From positions 1-64,000 of the forward strand of contig SZPK01000029.1 in the NCBI GenBank assembly GCA_030263665.1: a DNA stretch of 64,000 nucleotides, in the 5' to 3' direction. Positions 1 to 8,722 of the stretch are shown here, one piece after another. Under the pieces are notes generated by a model. It was given only the letters and a program-made list of their open reading frames with translations, was not told the DNA's origin and made no database searches. The first letter of the stretch is position 1. Every line of letters begins with the position of its first letter. This DNA comes from Villigracilis sp024434165. GTDB lineage: Bacteria; Chloroflexota; Anaerolineae; Anaerolineales; Villigracilaceae. A program made the position numbers and the translations under genes.

Positions 1-314
1 GTATACTTGTCATGGGAATGTCTCCTCAAGCGGTTCTGATTCAACCTTATCTTGAGGGCATTCCCTTTCCTCGTCAAGCCTATTTCACATCAGACGTTAA
101 AAAGCAAGTTCAGCCTGCATGTAAATACAGTTTTCACCTGCTTGTCTTGCAATTCGATAAATCTTCATCAATCGAAGGGAGGCGCTCACGTTTTATCGCA
201 TATCCAATCTCTTCGAGCGCCGAGATTGTGCATTATATATAATTTTGTGGCAATCTTGAAGGAACAGGTCGGGTTCATTGGGCGGACATGATGCCAAGAC
301 CCGCCCAGGGTTTG
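1..314. other. Non-coding or undetermined left edge
   Basis: No convincing gene is visible. Open frames on both strands here lack family motifs and sensible starts. The stretch probably holds the end of the upstream intergenic region and leads into the promoter of the Asp-box gene. Confidence 0.5.
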
Positions 315-323
315 TGTTATACT
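315..323 (+). promoter_or_regulatory. Extended -10 promoter element
   Basis: TG-T-TATACT is an extended -10 about 40 bases before the Asp-box gene start. No clear -35 box is seen, which is normal for extended -10 promoters. Confidence 0.4.
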
Positions 324-365
324 GATAGAAAATTTGTTCTTTTTTACCGGCGAAAGGAGTATGAA

Positions 366-1526
366 ATGAGCAAGCAGGTGATGGTTTTTGTCGGCACGAG
401 CAAGGGCGGCTTTATCTTTACCAGCGACCCCAAACGCAAAAAATGGCAGATGAGCGACATCCTGTTCAAAAGCTGGAACATGATGCACATGCAGTTGGAT
501 AAACGCGACAATCGCATCCACGCGGCGGTCAGCCATTTCGTTTACGGTCCAACCACCCACTACTCGGACGATTTCGGAAAAACATGGACGCAGGCAAAAC
601 AGGTTCCGGTCATTCCGCGCCCCTCGCAGTCGGGACGCCCGCCCAGCACGGTGGATGAAGCCTTCCGTTCGGAGGGAGGCGAGAGCATCGCCGGCACGCC
701 GGAAAAAATGATCAAGGTCTGGAACATCACACCCGGGCGCGCCAGCGAACCCAATGTCCTCTATGCGGGGGCGCAGCCCGCTTCATTGTTCATTTCAAAA
801 GACCGCGGCGAGACCTGGGAGTTGAACGAGCCGCTGTTCGACCATCCGCATCGCGGCAAATGGAATCCCGGCAACGGCGGACTGTGCCTGCATACCATTC
901 TGCTCGACCCTGCCAACCAAAAACGAATGTACATCGCGGTTTCGGCGGCGGGCTGTTACCGCACCGAAGACGGCGGCGCGACGTGGACGCCGCAGAACAA
1001 AAACGTACGCGCCGATTTCATGCCGGATAAATTCCCCGAGTACGGGCAGTGCGTGCACAAGATGTCAATGCACCCCTCCATGCCGAACCTGATTTACCAA
1101 CAGAATCATTGCGGCGTGTACCGCAGCGACAATTTCGGCGAGGATTGGGTGGACATCGGCGAAGGGAGGCTGCCTTCGCGTTTCGGCTTCCCGATTGCTG
1201 TCCACCCTGCCGACCCGAAGACGGTCTATGTGGCGCTCGAAGAGAGCGACGAATTCCGCATGAGCGTGGACGGGCGCTTTGCCGTCTGGCGCAGCCGCGA
1301 TGCGGGCGAATCGTGGCAGCGGATGTCGAAAGGACTCCCGGAGCGCGCCCACCTCGATGTCCTGCGTGAAGCGATGGCGACCGACTCCTTCGAGGATGCG
1401 GGCATCTACATCGGCACGAATACCGGTCAATTGTTCTACAGCCGCGATTCCGGCGAAAACTGGGAACTGCTCGCAGATTTCCTGCCGCCCATCCAATCGG
1501 TGGAAGCGGCGGTGGTGGAGATGTAA
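366..1526 (+). CDS. Asp-box (BNR) beta-propeller protein
   Basis: A 386-residue protein with six Asp-box motifs of the form SxDxGxxW (for example YSDDFGKTW, SKDRGETWEL, TEDGGATWTP, SRDAGESWQR, SRDSGENWEL) spaced along the chain. This is the signature of sialidase/sortilin-type beta-propellers. No signal peptide is present, so it is probably cytoplasmic. The start at 366 follows AAAGGAG by 6 bases; an in-frame upstream extension lacks a ribosome site. Catalytic sialidase residues cannot be assigned, and many bacterial homologues are annotated only as glycosyl-hydrolase-like or WD40/YVTN-like. Substrate is unknown. It stands alone, with a perfect palindrome shortly after the stop. Confidence 0.85.
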   Translation: MSKQVMVFVGTSKGGFIFTSDPKRKKWQMSDILFKSWNMMHMQLDKRDNRIHAAVSHFVYGPTTHYSDDFGKTWTQAKQVPVIPRPSQSGRPPSTVDEAFRSEGGESIAGTPEKMIKVWNITPGRASEPNVLYAGAQPASLFISKDRGETWELNEPLFDHPHRGKWNPGNGGLCLHTILLDPANQKRMYIAVSAAGCYRTEDGGATWTPQNKNVRADFMPDKFPEYGQCVHKMSMHPSMPNLIYQQNHCGVYRSDNFGEDWVDIGEGRLPSRFGFPIAVHPADPKTVYVALEESDEFRMSVDGRFAVWRSRDAGESWQRMSKGLPERAHLDVLREAMATDSFEDAGIYIGTNTGQLFYSRDSGENWELLADFLPPIQSVEAAVVEM

Positions 1527-1568
1527 GGCAGAGGGTGTTCTCCCGGAGTTTGGGAAATAAACGATTGT

Positions 1569-1590
1569 GCCCGTAGAGTACTCTACGGGC
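1569..1590. repeat. Dispersed palindrome, copy 1
   Basis: A perfect 22-base palindrome (arms GCCCGTAGAGT and ACTCTACGGGC) followed by ATTTACATAAACCTGCCGCC. It belongs to a family with copies near 6474, 15491 and 48821 that share the TAGAG arm and a similar 3' tail. Confidence 0.7.
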
Positions 1591-1623
1591 ATTTACATAA
1601 ACCTGCCGCCAAGACGGTGTTTT

Positions 1624-2193
1624 TCAAGGGACACAGGCGGAGGCAATCAAAATCCGCGCGGCTTCGGCGAGGTGTGCGGCGGGATTTTCCGCGCCGAACA
1701 TGCGCGATGCCATGTATGCCCCGTCCATCAAAAGGAAGAGTTGGTCGGCGAGCGCTGCGGGGTTTTTCGCGCCAGCCTCCCGTGCGAGTTGGCGAAATCT
1801 TGCGCGGACAGATTGTTTATGCTCGATGGCGACCTGGTGACCGGGATACTCCGTTTCGGGGTATTCGGTTGCCACATTGAGAAAGGGACAGCCATGGCAG
1901 GCGGGGGTCGTCACATATTCCTGCAAACCTTCAAAGAAAGCCAGTAATTTTTCACGCGGGGTGGGGGCGTCTTTGGTGATCTGTTCAAAGTTGCGCCAGA
2001 AGATTTCGTTGCTGTCCCTGAGATATGCAACGATCAGATCGTCTTTGGAGGGGTAGTGGCGGTAAAGCGTCATCTTGCCGATGCCGGATTCAGCGGCGAG
2101 GGTGTCCACGCCGATGGCGCGGTAGCCGTGCCGATAGAAGAGACTCGCGGCGGTGTGGAAGACCTTATCTTTGGGCGCAGTTTCCTTTTTCAT
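1624..2193 (-). CDS. TetR/AcrR family transcriptional repressor
   Basis: A 189-residue regulator. The N-terminal 60 residues form a TetR HTH (AASLFYRHGYRAIGVD, then GIGKMTLYRHYPSKDDL). The C-terminal ligand-binding part contains TPACHGCPFLN, typical of the YcdC/NemR-like TetR_C group. Start at 2193 is preceded by GAGGAAAATGAG. It is divergent from the oxidoreductase at 2299, and two GATACA-N4-TGTATC operators lie between them, one overlapping the promoter. It therefore very probably represses its neighbour and itself; the inducer is unknown. Confidence 0.9.
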   Translation of the reverse strand: MKKETAPKDKVFHTAASLFYRHGYRAIGVDTLAAESGIGKMTLYRHYPSKDDLIVAYLRDSNEIFWRNFEQITKDAPTPREKLLAFFEGLQEYVTTPACHGCPFLNVATEYPETEYPGHQVAIEHKQSVRARFRQLAREAGAKNPAALADQLFLLMDGAYMASRMFGAENPAAHLAEAARILIASACVP

Positions 2194-2205
2194 CTCATTT
2201 TCCTC

Positions 2206-2235
2206 TTGACACGATACAGAGTTGTATCGTATGAT
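2206..2235 (+). promoter_or_regulatory. Sigma70-type promoter of the oxidoreductase gene
   Basis: TTGACA (2206-2211), an 18-base spacer, then TATGAT (2230-2235). The spacer is occupied by the first TetR operator. Confidence 0.75.
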
Positions 2236-2261
2236 GGGGATTGATGATACAGGTCTGTATC
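2211..2261. promoter_or_regulatory. Two TetR operator sites
   Basis: Site 1 (2211-2230) has arms ACGATACA and TGTATCGT. Site 2 (2246-2261) is GATACA-GGTC-TGTATC. Both share GATACA-N4-TGTATC. Site 1 lies inside the promoter spacer, so bound repressor would block RNA polymerase. Confidence 0.75.
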
Positions 2262-2298
2262 GTAGCATGTTTTTGTAAAACACACAAGGAGAACAATA

Positions 2299-2940
2299 AT
2301 GAAATTCGGAGTTTTAGGCACAGGCATGGTCGGGCTGGCGATCAGCAGCCGGCTGGCAGAATTGGGTCACGAGGTAATGATCGGGACGCGGGATACCTCG
2401 AAGAGCGCAGACAAGCTAACGTCCAGGAATGAGGCGGTGAAAGCCGGCACGTTTGCGGAAGCGGCGGCTTTCGGCGAAATCCTGTTCAACGCCACGAACG
2501 GAGCGGGGTCGCTCGAGGCATTGAAACTGGCGGGGGAGTCCAATTTGAATGGCAAGACGCTGGTGGATGTTTCCAACCCATTGGATTTTTCGAAAGGGAT
2601 GCCGCCAGCCTTGTTCGTGATGAATACCGATTCGCTTGGTGAGCAGATTCAACGCGCGTTCCCGAATGTGAGGGTTGTGAAGACCTTGAACATGGTCAAC
2701 GCCAACATTATGGTCAAGCCGCGGGAGGTGGGAGGCGGCGACCACGACATGTTTGTATGCGGCAGCGATGCGGATGCGAAAGAGGCGGTGATGGGAATCC
2801 TGCGCGAGTTCGGCTGGATGCGCATCACCGATCTGGGCGACATCACGGCGGCGCGCGGCATGGAGATGTACCTGCCCCTCTGGCTGAGGCTGTGGGGTGC
2901 ATTGGGTACGGGATTATTCAACGTCAAAATTGTTCGATAA
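2299..2940 (+). CDS. NADP/F420-type oxidoreductase (NpdG-like)
   Basis: A 213-residue Rossmann protein of the coenzyme-F420-dependent NADP oxidoreductase superfamily (PF03807). The N-terminus MKFGVLGTGMVG carries GxGxxG, then MIGTRD at the end of strand 2, which suits NADPH binding (Arg after the strand). The middle has LVDVSNPLDFSKG and VVKTLNMVNANIM, both conserved in this family. The start follows AAGGAG. It is controlled by the divergent TetR repressor and followed by an aldo/keto reductase, suggesting an inducible carbonyl or redox detoxification pair. The true substrate is not deducible. Confidence 0.85.
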   Translation: MKFGVLGTGMVGLAISSRLAELGHEVMIGTRDTSKSADKLTSRNEAVKAGTFAEAAAFGEILFNATNGAGSLEALKLAGESNLNGKTLVDVSNPLDFSKGMPPALFVMNTDSLGEQIQRAFPNVRVVKTLNMVNANIMVKPREVGGGDHDMFVCGSDADAKEAVMGILREFGWMRITDLGDITAARGMEMYLPLWLRLWGALGTGLFNVKIVR

Positions 2941-2945
2941 CAAAT

Positions 2946-3002
2946 GGAACGTCCCGAAGGTTTCCTGCAAATTGCGGCGGATATTGACAAACCTTCGGGA
3001 CG
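2946..3002. repeat. Inverted repeat CGTCCCGAAGGTTT, copy 1
   Basis: Arms CGTCCCGAAGGTTT (2950-2963) and AAACCTTCGGGACG (2989-3002) are a perfect 14-bp inverted repeat. A related copy sharing GGAACGTCCCGAAGG lies at 32189. It sits between the oxidoreductase and aldo/keto reductase genes. Confidence 0.7.
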
Positions 3003-3022
3003 GCACATTCAGGAGAGAAGAA

Positions 3023-3976
3023 ATGGAACACCAAACGACATTAGGCAGGAGCAATTTGCGTGTGCCGCGCATGGGCGTGGGCGCGATGACGTGGGGCGAT
3101 GCGAAGGGGCTGGCGCGTTTTCATCCGGCGAAGACCGCCTACGGCGGCGCACATGGCTACGAAGAAGAGAAACGCGCGCTGGAGGTCAGCATCGAGGCGG
3201 GCGTGAACCTGTTCGATACCGCTGCAATGTACAGTCTTGGCGCGGCAGAGAGGCGGCTGGGCGAACTGGCGCGCGGACGGGATGTCATCATTGCCACGAA
3301 ATATCCGTCCGGTTTTTCGTTTCGCGTGGAGGACTTCCCGAAGGAACTTGAGGCGACCCTGGCGCGGCTGGGACGCGACTCGATTGACCTTTATCAACAT
3401 CATTATCCCAATGAGCGGATTTCGATTCCCGCATTGATGAATCAGGTTGCGGATGCAGTGGAGAGGGGGAAGGTCAGGGCGGTGGGGGTGAGCAATTATT
3501 CCGCCGGGCAGATGCGCGAGGCGCATGAGGCATTGGCAAAGCGCGGCATTCCGCTGGCGTCGAATCAAGTGGAATATTCGCTTTTGCATCGCAAACCCGA
3601 AGTGGACGGAACGCTCGACGCCTGCCGCGAGTTGGGTATCACGCTCATTGCCTATTCCCCGCTGGCGGGCGGCAGGTTGACCGGCAAATATTCCGCACAG
3701 CGCCGACCCGGCGGATTCTTCCGGCGCATCCTCCCTCAATACAGCCGCAAGGCAATGGAGGCGATTCAGCCTGTGATCAAACTCCTGGGCGGGATCGGCG
3801 AAAAGTATGGCAAGACACCGAGCCAGGTTGCGATTCGCTGGCTGATCGAAAACCCGCTTGTGCTTCCCATCCCCGGCGCGAAGAACGGCAAACAGGCGAT
3901 GGATAACGCCCAGGCGCTGACGTTCTCGCTGACAGCGGAAGAAGTGGATGCACTGAGTCAGGCAGCGATGGCATGA
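3023..3976 (+). CDS. Aldo/keto reductase
   Basis: A 317-residue NADPH-dependent carbonyl reductase with a TIM-barrel fold. The catalytic tetrad is visible: Asp and Tyr in FDTAAMYSLG, Lys in IIATKYPS, His in LYQHHYPNE. The cofactor region SNQVEYSLL and C-terminal PIPGAKNGKQ also match. The ATG at 3023 follows AGGAGAGAAG; a longer frame into the preceding gene is rejected. It is co-oriented with the TetR-controlled oxidoreductase, separated by an inverted repeat, so it may share that regulation. Substrate is unknown. Confidence 0.92.
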   Translation: MEHQTTLGRSNLRVPRMGVGAMTWGDAKGLARFHPAKTAYGGAHGYEEEKRALEVSIEAGVNLFDTAAMYSLGAAERRLGELARGRDVIIATKYPSGFSFRVEDFPKELEATLARLGRDSIDLYQHHYPNERISIPALMNQVADAVERGKVRAVGVSNYSAGQMREAHEALAKRGIPLASNQVEYSLLHRKPEVDGTLDACRELGITLIAYSPLAGGRLTGKYSAQRRPGGFFRRILPQYSRKAMEAIQPVIKLLGGIGEKYGKTPSQVAIRWLIENPLVLPIPGAKNGKQAMDNAQALTFSLTAEEVDALSQAAMA

Positions 3977-4033
3977 CGCAAGTCCAAAGGAAACAAACGA
4001 GGTCCATTGTTTAAAAGAATAACAGACCATTTG

Positions 4034-4042
4034 TGCTATAAT
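4034..4042 (+). promoter_or_regulatory. Extended -10 promoter upstream of ftsK
   Basis: TGC-TATAAT is an extended -10 about 70 bases before the FtsK start. No -35 match is obvious. Confidence 0.5.
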
Positions 4043-4111
4043 GACTCGCGCACCAATTCCTGCAACCTGCAACCCACACCCTGCAACTTCTCCCGTAACG
4101 CTTCACGTTAG

Positions 4112-6436
4112 ATGCCCCTGCTCAAACCCTCTGCCCCCGCGAAGAAAAATACAAAACCCGCAGGCAAAACCCTCCCGCCGAAAAAAGGCGAAACCCCGGG
4201 TGGAAAATCCGCGCCGAAGGGCAGGGCGCATCACGCGCCGGCTCCGCCTCCGCGCGAACCTTCGTGGTGGGATGCCCTCTCTCCCGAACGCAAACTGGAT
4301 GTGGTCGGCATCGCCCTGGCGTTTATCGGCATCATTCTTCTTCTGGGGTTGATCTCCGCCAACCGGTCGCCCATCGTCGGGGGCTTTATCTTCATCCTCG
4401 CGCAATTGTTCGGATGGGGCGTGTACATCCTGCCCATCGGTCTGATTCTGTTTGGGTTGTGGCTGGTCTTCCGCAAGATCGAGCGCATCCCCCCGCTGAC
4501 GATGGAACGCGCGCTGGGCAGCGGCATCCTTTTCCTTTGGCTGCTTGCGATCCTGCACCCCATGAGCGGCGCCACCGCCGAAACTGCCGAAGCCGTAGCG
4601 CTTACCGGCGCGGGCGGCGGCGCGATTGGCGGCGGCATTCAACGCATGCTTTGGTGGTTGTTCGGTCCTGCCGGGGGATTCATTGCCCTTTTCGCATGGC
4701 TCGTCTTCGGCGTCGCGGTTTTGTTGGATAAACCCGTTGCGGACCTTTTCTCCTGGCTCCAGCCTTTGACCAACGGACTGCGGACTCTGCTCAACAAGCC
4801 GATTTCGCCTCAGACTCCGCCCAAGCCTGATTCCGCCGCCCAAAACGGATTCACCCCGATAGATTCCTCCGCCATGCCCGCCGTGCAGACGGTGGCTGTG
4901 CCGGTTCAGCCGGTTCACACCCGCACGGGCGCTGCCGTCATCGAATGGAAACTGCCCGACATCGGCGACATCCTCGACGAAGGCACCGAGGCTTCCACGA
5001 ACGAAGAGTTCATCCAACAGCGCGCGCGTTTGATCGAAGAGACGCTTGCCTCCTTTGGCGCGCCAGCGCAGGTGGTGGCGATCAGCCGCGGACCGACGAT
5101 CACCCAATTTGGCGTGGAGCCGCTTTTCGTCGAGACGAGAGGCGGGGTGCGTACGAGGGTGCGCGTCAGCAAGATTGCATCCCTGGCAGACGACCTCGCA
5201 TTGGCGCTTGCCGCGCCGCGCATCCGCATCCAGGCTCCGGTTCCGGGGCACAGTTATGTCGGCATCGAAGTGCCGAACGAAGAGATGGCGCGGGTTGCCC
5301 TGCGCGATATTTTGGAAAGCGAGATTTACAGGAATTTCAGAAAGCCGCTCAGTTTTGCGCTTGGACGCGACGTGGCGGGACACCCCATGATTGCCAGCAT
5401 CGAGAACATGCCGCACCTGCTCATTGCAGGGACGACCGGCTCCGGCAAATCGGTTTGTGTGAACGCGATTCTGACCTGCATGTTGTTGTACAACACGCCG
5501 GACGACATCCGCCTCGTGCTGGTGGACCCGAAGCGCGTGGAATTGACCGGGTATAACGGCATCCCGCACCTGCTTGGTCCCGTTGTGGTGGAAATGGACC
5601 GTGTGATCGGCGCGCTGCAATGGATGACGCGCGAAATGGACAAGCGTTATCACATGTTTGCGCAAGCCGGCTCGCGCAACATCACCGATTACAACGCCAA
5701 AATGAAATTGCAGGGGCAGAAGAAACTGCCGTATCTCGTCATCGTGATTGATGAACTGGCAGACCTGATGATGATTGCCCCCGATGAAACCGAAAAGACC
5801 ATCACGCGCCTTGCGCAGTTGGCGCGCGCCACCGGCATTCACATGATTCTCGCCACCCAGCGCCCGTCTGTGGACGTGGTGACGGGGCTCATCAAAGCCA
5901 ACTTCCCGGCGCGCATTGCCTTTGCCGTGGCATCGAACACCGACAGCCGCGTCATCCTCGACCAGCCCGGCGCGGAACGCCTGCTCGGGCGCGGCGACAT
6001 GCTGTATCAGGCTCCCGATGCGCCCGCGCCGGTGCGCCTGCAGGGTGTGTTTGTTTCAGACCACGAAATCCAGCGCCTGGTGGAATACTGGCGCATGCTC
6101 GCAGGCGGAACAAATCCCTACGCGGCGGCGGGCACGCCTGCAGATGCCATCCCTGAAAATGTGCCGCTCAAACAGGCTCCCTTGTGGGAGGAGGTTGAAA
6201 AAACGGATGGCAGCGACCCGCTCTTCGAGGAGGCTGTGGCGATCATCCGCAAGGAAGGCAAAGCCTCGGTCTCCATGCTCCAGCGCAGGCTGAGAATCGG
6301 TTATACCCGCGCCTCGCGCATCGTGGATATGATGGAAGACAGGAAGATCGTCGGTCCGCCGGAGGGGGCAACTCAAATGCGTCAGGTGCTGGATTTTGGC
6401 GATACGCCCCCGCCGCCATCGAGCGAAGAGGGATAA
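4112..6436 (+). CDS. ftsK: DNA translocase FtsK/SpoIIIE
   Basis: A 774-residue septum-associated DNA pump for chromosome segregation. After a basic Pro-rich N-terminus come about four membrane segments (roughly residues 60-210), a short linker, the alpha domain with FGVEPLF and TRVRVSKIASLADDLALAL, then the ATPase with Walker A AGTTGSGKS and Walker B VIVIDELADL. The C-terminal gamma winged helix (EAVAIIRKEGKASVSMLQRR, YTRASRIVDMMED) recognises KOPS-type sites in the family. Length is normal for a short-linker FtsK. No good ribosome site precedes ATG 4112, so the exact start is less certain than the identity. Confidence 0.97.
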   Translation: MPLLKPSAPAKKNTKPAGKTLPPKKGETPGGKSAPKGRAHHAPAPPPREPSWWDALSPERKLDVVGIALAFIGIILLLGLISANRSPIVGGFIFILAQLFGWGVYILPIGLILFGLWLVFRKIERIPPLTMERALGSGILFLWLLAILHPMSGATAETAEAVALTGAGGGAIGGGIQRMLWWLFGPAGGFIALFAWLVFGVAVLLDKPVADLFSWLQPLTNGLRTLLNKPISPQTPPKPDSAAQNGFTPIDSSAMPAVQTVAVPVQPVHTRTGAAVIEWKLPDIGDILDEGTEASTNEEFIQQRARLIEETLASFGAPAQVVAISRGPTITQFGVEPLFVETRGGVRTRVRVSKIASLADDLALALAAPRIRIQAPVPGHSYVGIEVPNEEMARVALRDILESEIYRNFRKPLSFALGRDVAGHPMIASIENMPHLLIAGTTGSGKSVCVNAILTCMLLYNTPDDIRLVLVDPKRVELTGYNGIPHLLGPVVVEMDRVIGALQWMTREMDKRYHMFAQAGSRNITDYNAKMKLQGQKKLPYLVIVIDELADLMMIAPDETEKTITRLAQLARATGIHMILATQRPSVDVVTGLIKANFPARIAFAVASNTDSRVILDQPGAERLLGRGDMLYQAPDAPAPVRLQGVFVSDHEIQRLVEYWRMLAGGTNPYAAAGTPADAIPENVPLKQAPLWEEVEKTDGSDPLFEEAVAIIRKEGKASVSMLQRRLRIGYTRASRIVDMMEDRKIVGPPEGATQMRQVLDFGDTPPPPSSEEG

Positions 6437-6457
6437 AAGTTTGGTGATGGGCTAAAA

Positions 6458-6655
6458 TCAGTGATTATGCCCATAGAGCGAGATACCATCTCGCTCTACA
6501 TCATTTACACAAACCCACTGCCAAAGTTCTATCCCGGCGCGCGCACGGCTAAAACTTAACAGCCGCTCCAGTTGTTCTCTATCCAGTGTGATCAATTCCA
6601 TCCCAAACTGCAGAGAGACCGCTGTGTACACCGCTTGCAACTTTGTAAATCCCAT
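6458..6655 (-). pseudogene. Possible PIN-domain C-terminal remnant
   Basis: The first half of this short frame reads AVYTAVSLQFGMELITLDRE, which resembles the end of PIN/VapC ribonucleases (an Ala-rich helix, then LxTLDxxxxR). The catalytic N-terminal Asp region is absent, and the 3' end runs into a dispersed palindrome. It looks like a decayed toxin fragment; a chance frame is possible. Confidence 0.3.
6474..6498. repeat. Dispersed palindrome, copy 2
   Basis: Arms TAGAGCGAGAT and ATCTCGCTCTA with a 3-base loop, followed by CATCATTTACACAAACCCAC. Same family as the copies near 1569, 15491 and 48821. Confidence 0.75.
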
Positions 6656-6701
6656 TTTTGATACATAGTATAATCACCCGCGTATTCCATTTGGAGGAAC
6701 C

Positions 6702-7100
6702 ATGACCGATAAAAGGATTCGTGTATTGGTAGCCAAACCCGGGCTCGATGGTCACGACCGCGGCGCGAAGGTGGTGGCGCGCGCGTTACGAGACGCTGGA
6801 ATGGAAGTCATCTACACCGGCTTGCGCCAGACCCCCGAAATGATCGCAGAAGCCGCTCTGCAAGAGGACGTGGACGTGGTCGGTTTGTCCATTCTCTCCG
6901 GCGCGCACATGGCGCTGACTCCGCGCGTGCTGGAACTGCTCAAATCCAACGGACAGACGGACGTCAAGGTGTTTATCGGGGGCATCATCCCCGATGAAGA
7001 CCTGAGCCGCCTCAAAGAGATGGGCGTCACCGGCGTCTACGGTCCCGGCGCTTCCACCGAAGACATCGTTCGCGATATCAGGAAGGCAATGGCAGGATAG
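6702..7100 (+). CDS. Cobalamin-binding subunit, methylmalonyl-CoA mutase type
   Basis: A 132-residue B12-binding protein equivalent to the C-terminal domain of methylmalonyl-CoA mutase. The base-off/His-on signature is visible: DGHDRG (DxHxxG), then LSILSG and FIGGIIPDED. The substrate-binding barrel is not in this window, so it must be supplied by a separate large-subunit gene. The start follows GGAGGAACC. The MeaB chaperone gene follows after a hairpin terminator, which supports a role in an acyl-CoA mutase (methylmalonyl- or a related acyl-CoA). Confidence 0.92.
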   Translation: MTDKRIRVLVAKPGLDGHDRGAKVVARALRDAGMEVIYTGLRQTPEMIAEAALQEDVDVVGLSILSGAHMALTPRVLELLKSNGQTDVKVFIGGIIPDEDLSRLKEMGVTGVYGPGASTEDIVRDIRKAMAG

Positions 7101-7114
7101 CCTGCTTTTTCCGC

Positions 7115-7142
7115 ACAGAGCGAAAGGCTCTGTGTTTTCTTC
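7115..7142 (+). terminator. Intrinsic terminator after the B12-binding gene
   Basis: Stem CACAGAGC/GCTCTGTG followed by TTTTCTTCTT. It separates the mutase subunit from meaB, perhaps as a partial terminator. Confidence 0.8.
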
Positions 7143-7168
7143 TTAATGACAGGAACCCGCATTACTTG

Positions 7169-8173
7169 ATGATTTCCACTCAAGCCATCCTTAATAGCGA
7201 CCGCCTGGCATTGGCGCGTTTGCTGACCCGGGTCGAAAACGATTCCCCCGAGGGGCGCACAGCGTTGATCGAGTTGTTCCCCCACACAGGCCGGGCGCAC
7301 CTCATCGGTGTGACGGGCGCACCCGGCACTGGCAAATCGTCGCTGGTCAATCAGCTTGCCCTGCATTTTCGCAAAACGGAGGACAAACGCGTGGCCATCG
7401 TCGCCGTGGACCCTTCCAGTCCCTTTACAGGCGGAGCAGTGCTCGGCGACCGCGTGCGCATGCGCGACCTCTCCGGCGACCCCGGCGTGTTCATCCGCTC
7501 GATGGCTTCGCGCGGATCGCTGGGCGGGCTGGCGCAGGCAACCGCTAATATCGTGCAGGTCTTCGATGCGGCGGGGTTCGACATCATCATTGTGGAAACT
7601 GTCGGCGCGGGGCAAAGTGAGGTGGACATTGCCCGCCTCGCGCACACCACGCTGGTGGTCGAAGCGCCCGGTCTCGGCGACGACATTCAAGCCATCAAGG
7701 CGGGCATCCTCGAAATTGCGGATATTCTTGTCGTCAACAAGGCAGACCGTCCCGGCGTGGAAAACACCGAGAAGGCGCTCAAATCCATGCTGGAACTGGC
7801 GCATCCGACGGCGCGGGTGTTCAAACATCACGGCACGTATATGAACGTGTCCATGCCCGAGCCGTCCGCAGATGCGAGGTTGTGGATTCCGCCGATTCAA
7901 CGGACGGTCGCCACCGAAGGCAGGGGCATCCCCGAACTGGCGCAAGCCATTGCGCGGCATGTGGAACATCTCCGCTCGAGCGGCGACTGGACTCTCCGCG
8001 AGCGCACCCGCCTCGAGGTCGAGATGGAGGCGTTGATCCGCGATACGTTGATGACCCGCTTCCGGGAGGATATCCCGCCTCAACGGTATGAAGAGGTGCT
8101 GGAGAAAGTCGTCCAAAGAAACATTTCCCCCTGGGAAGCCGTCCGTAGGTTGTTGAATGGAAGGCTGGAATGA
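7169..8173 (+). CDS. meaB: MeaB/ArgK GTPase, mutase chaperone
   Basis: A 334-residue G3E-family GTPase that protects and reloads B12-dependent acyl-CoA mutases. Walker A is GVTGAPGTGKSS; the switch region has VDPSSPFTGGAVLGDR, and VETVGAGQSEVD and VVNKADRPG give the Mg and guanine-specificity motifs. The ATG at 7169 is directly preceded by an in-frame TTG at 7166, which could also serve as start; a ribosome site is weak. The stop overlaps the next gene's ATG by four bases, so the acetyltransferase is probably translationally coupled. Confidence 0.95.
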   Translation: MISTQAILNSDRLALARLLTRVENDSPEGRTALIELFPHTGRAHLIGVTGAPGTGKSSLVNQLALHFRKTEDKRVAIVAVDPSSPFTGGAVLGDRVRMRDLSGDPGVFIRSMASRGSLGGLAQATANIVQVFDAAGFDIIIVETVGAGQSEVDIARLAHTTLVVEAPGLGDDIQAIKAGILEIADILVVNKADRPGVENTEKALKSMLELAHPTARVFKHHGTYMNVSMPEPSADARLWIPPIQRTVATEGRGIPELAQAIARHVEHLRSSGDWTLRERTRLEVEMEALIRDTLMTRFREDIPPQRYEEVLEKVVQRNISPWEAVRRLLNGRLE

Positions 8174-8718
8174 GCGTCATCTACGGTGAGCGTGTGCGTC
8201 TGCGCGCGGTCGAGCGCGGAGATTTGAGTAAATTCCACGAATGGGTCAACGACCCCGATGTGACGCGCGGGCTGGCGCTGTACCTGCCCATGTCCATGGC
8301 AGACGAAGAGAAATGGTTCGATGCCCAGCGCGATCCCAACGAAAAGCCGTTTGCGATTGAAATCCGCAAAGGCAGGGCGTGGAAGTTGATCGGCAACTGC
8401 GGCGTATTTGGCATCGAATTAACACATCGCAGCGGCGAACTCGGAATTATGATCGGAGAGAAATCGGAATGGGATAAAGGCTACGGTGCGGAGGTGATGA
8501 CCCTGCTTCTGCGCCACAGTTTCGGGACCTTGAACCTGAACCGCGCCTTTTTGCGAGTCTACGCCGGCAACGTGCGCGCGGTGCGTTCGTATGAGAAGGC
8601 CGGGTTTATCCTGGAGGGGAGGCTGCGCGAGGCGGTTTATAAAGAAGGAAAATACGACGACGTCCTCATCATGAGCGTTTTGCGCTCCGAGTGGGCGTCT
8701 CGAAACAAGGAGAAGTGA
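8170..8718 (+). CDS. GNAT acetyltransferase, RimJ/RimL-like
   Basis: A 182-residue N-acetyltransferase. It starts within the meaB stop (ATGA overlap). Features of the RimJ/RimL branch are RLRAVERGDLSKFHEWVNDP near the N-terminus, a central acetyl-CoA region around DKGYGAEVMTLLLRHSF, and the terminal NVRAVRSYEKAGF motif. Such enzymes acetylate protein N-termini, amino sugars or antibiotics; the substrate cannot be told from sequence. Its position between meaB and the PRPP synthetase gives no functional hint. Confidence 0.88.
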   Translation: MSVIYGERVRLRAVERGDLSKFHEWVNDPDVTRGLALYLPMSMADEEKWFDAQRDPNEKPFAIEIRKGRAWKLIGNCGVFGIELTHRSGELGIMIGEKSEWDKGYGAEVMTLLLRHSFGTLNLNRAFLRVYAGNVRAVRSYEKAGFILEGRLREAVYKEGKYDDVLIMSVLRSEWASRNKEK

Positions 8719-8722
8719 AGGA

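Noticed and set aside
288..365. Upstream extension of the Asp-box gene
   Set aside because: No ribosome site before the earlier start and no protein-like sequence; the AAAGGAG before 366 decides the start.
4103..5842. Long - strand open frame opposite ftsK
   Set aside because: Antisense shadow rich in Arg, His and Gln, produced by high third-position GC; no domain.
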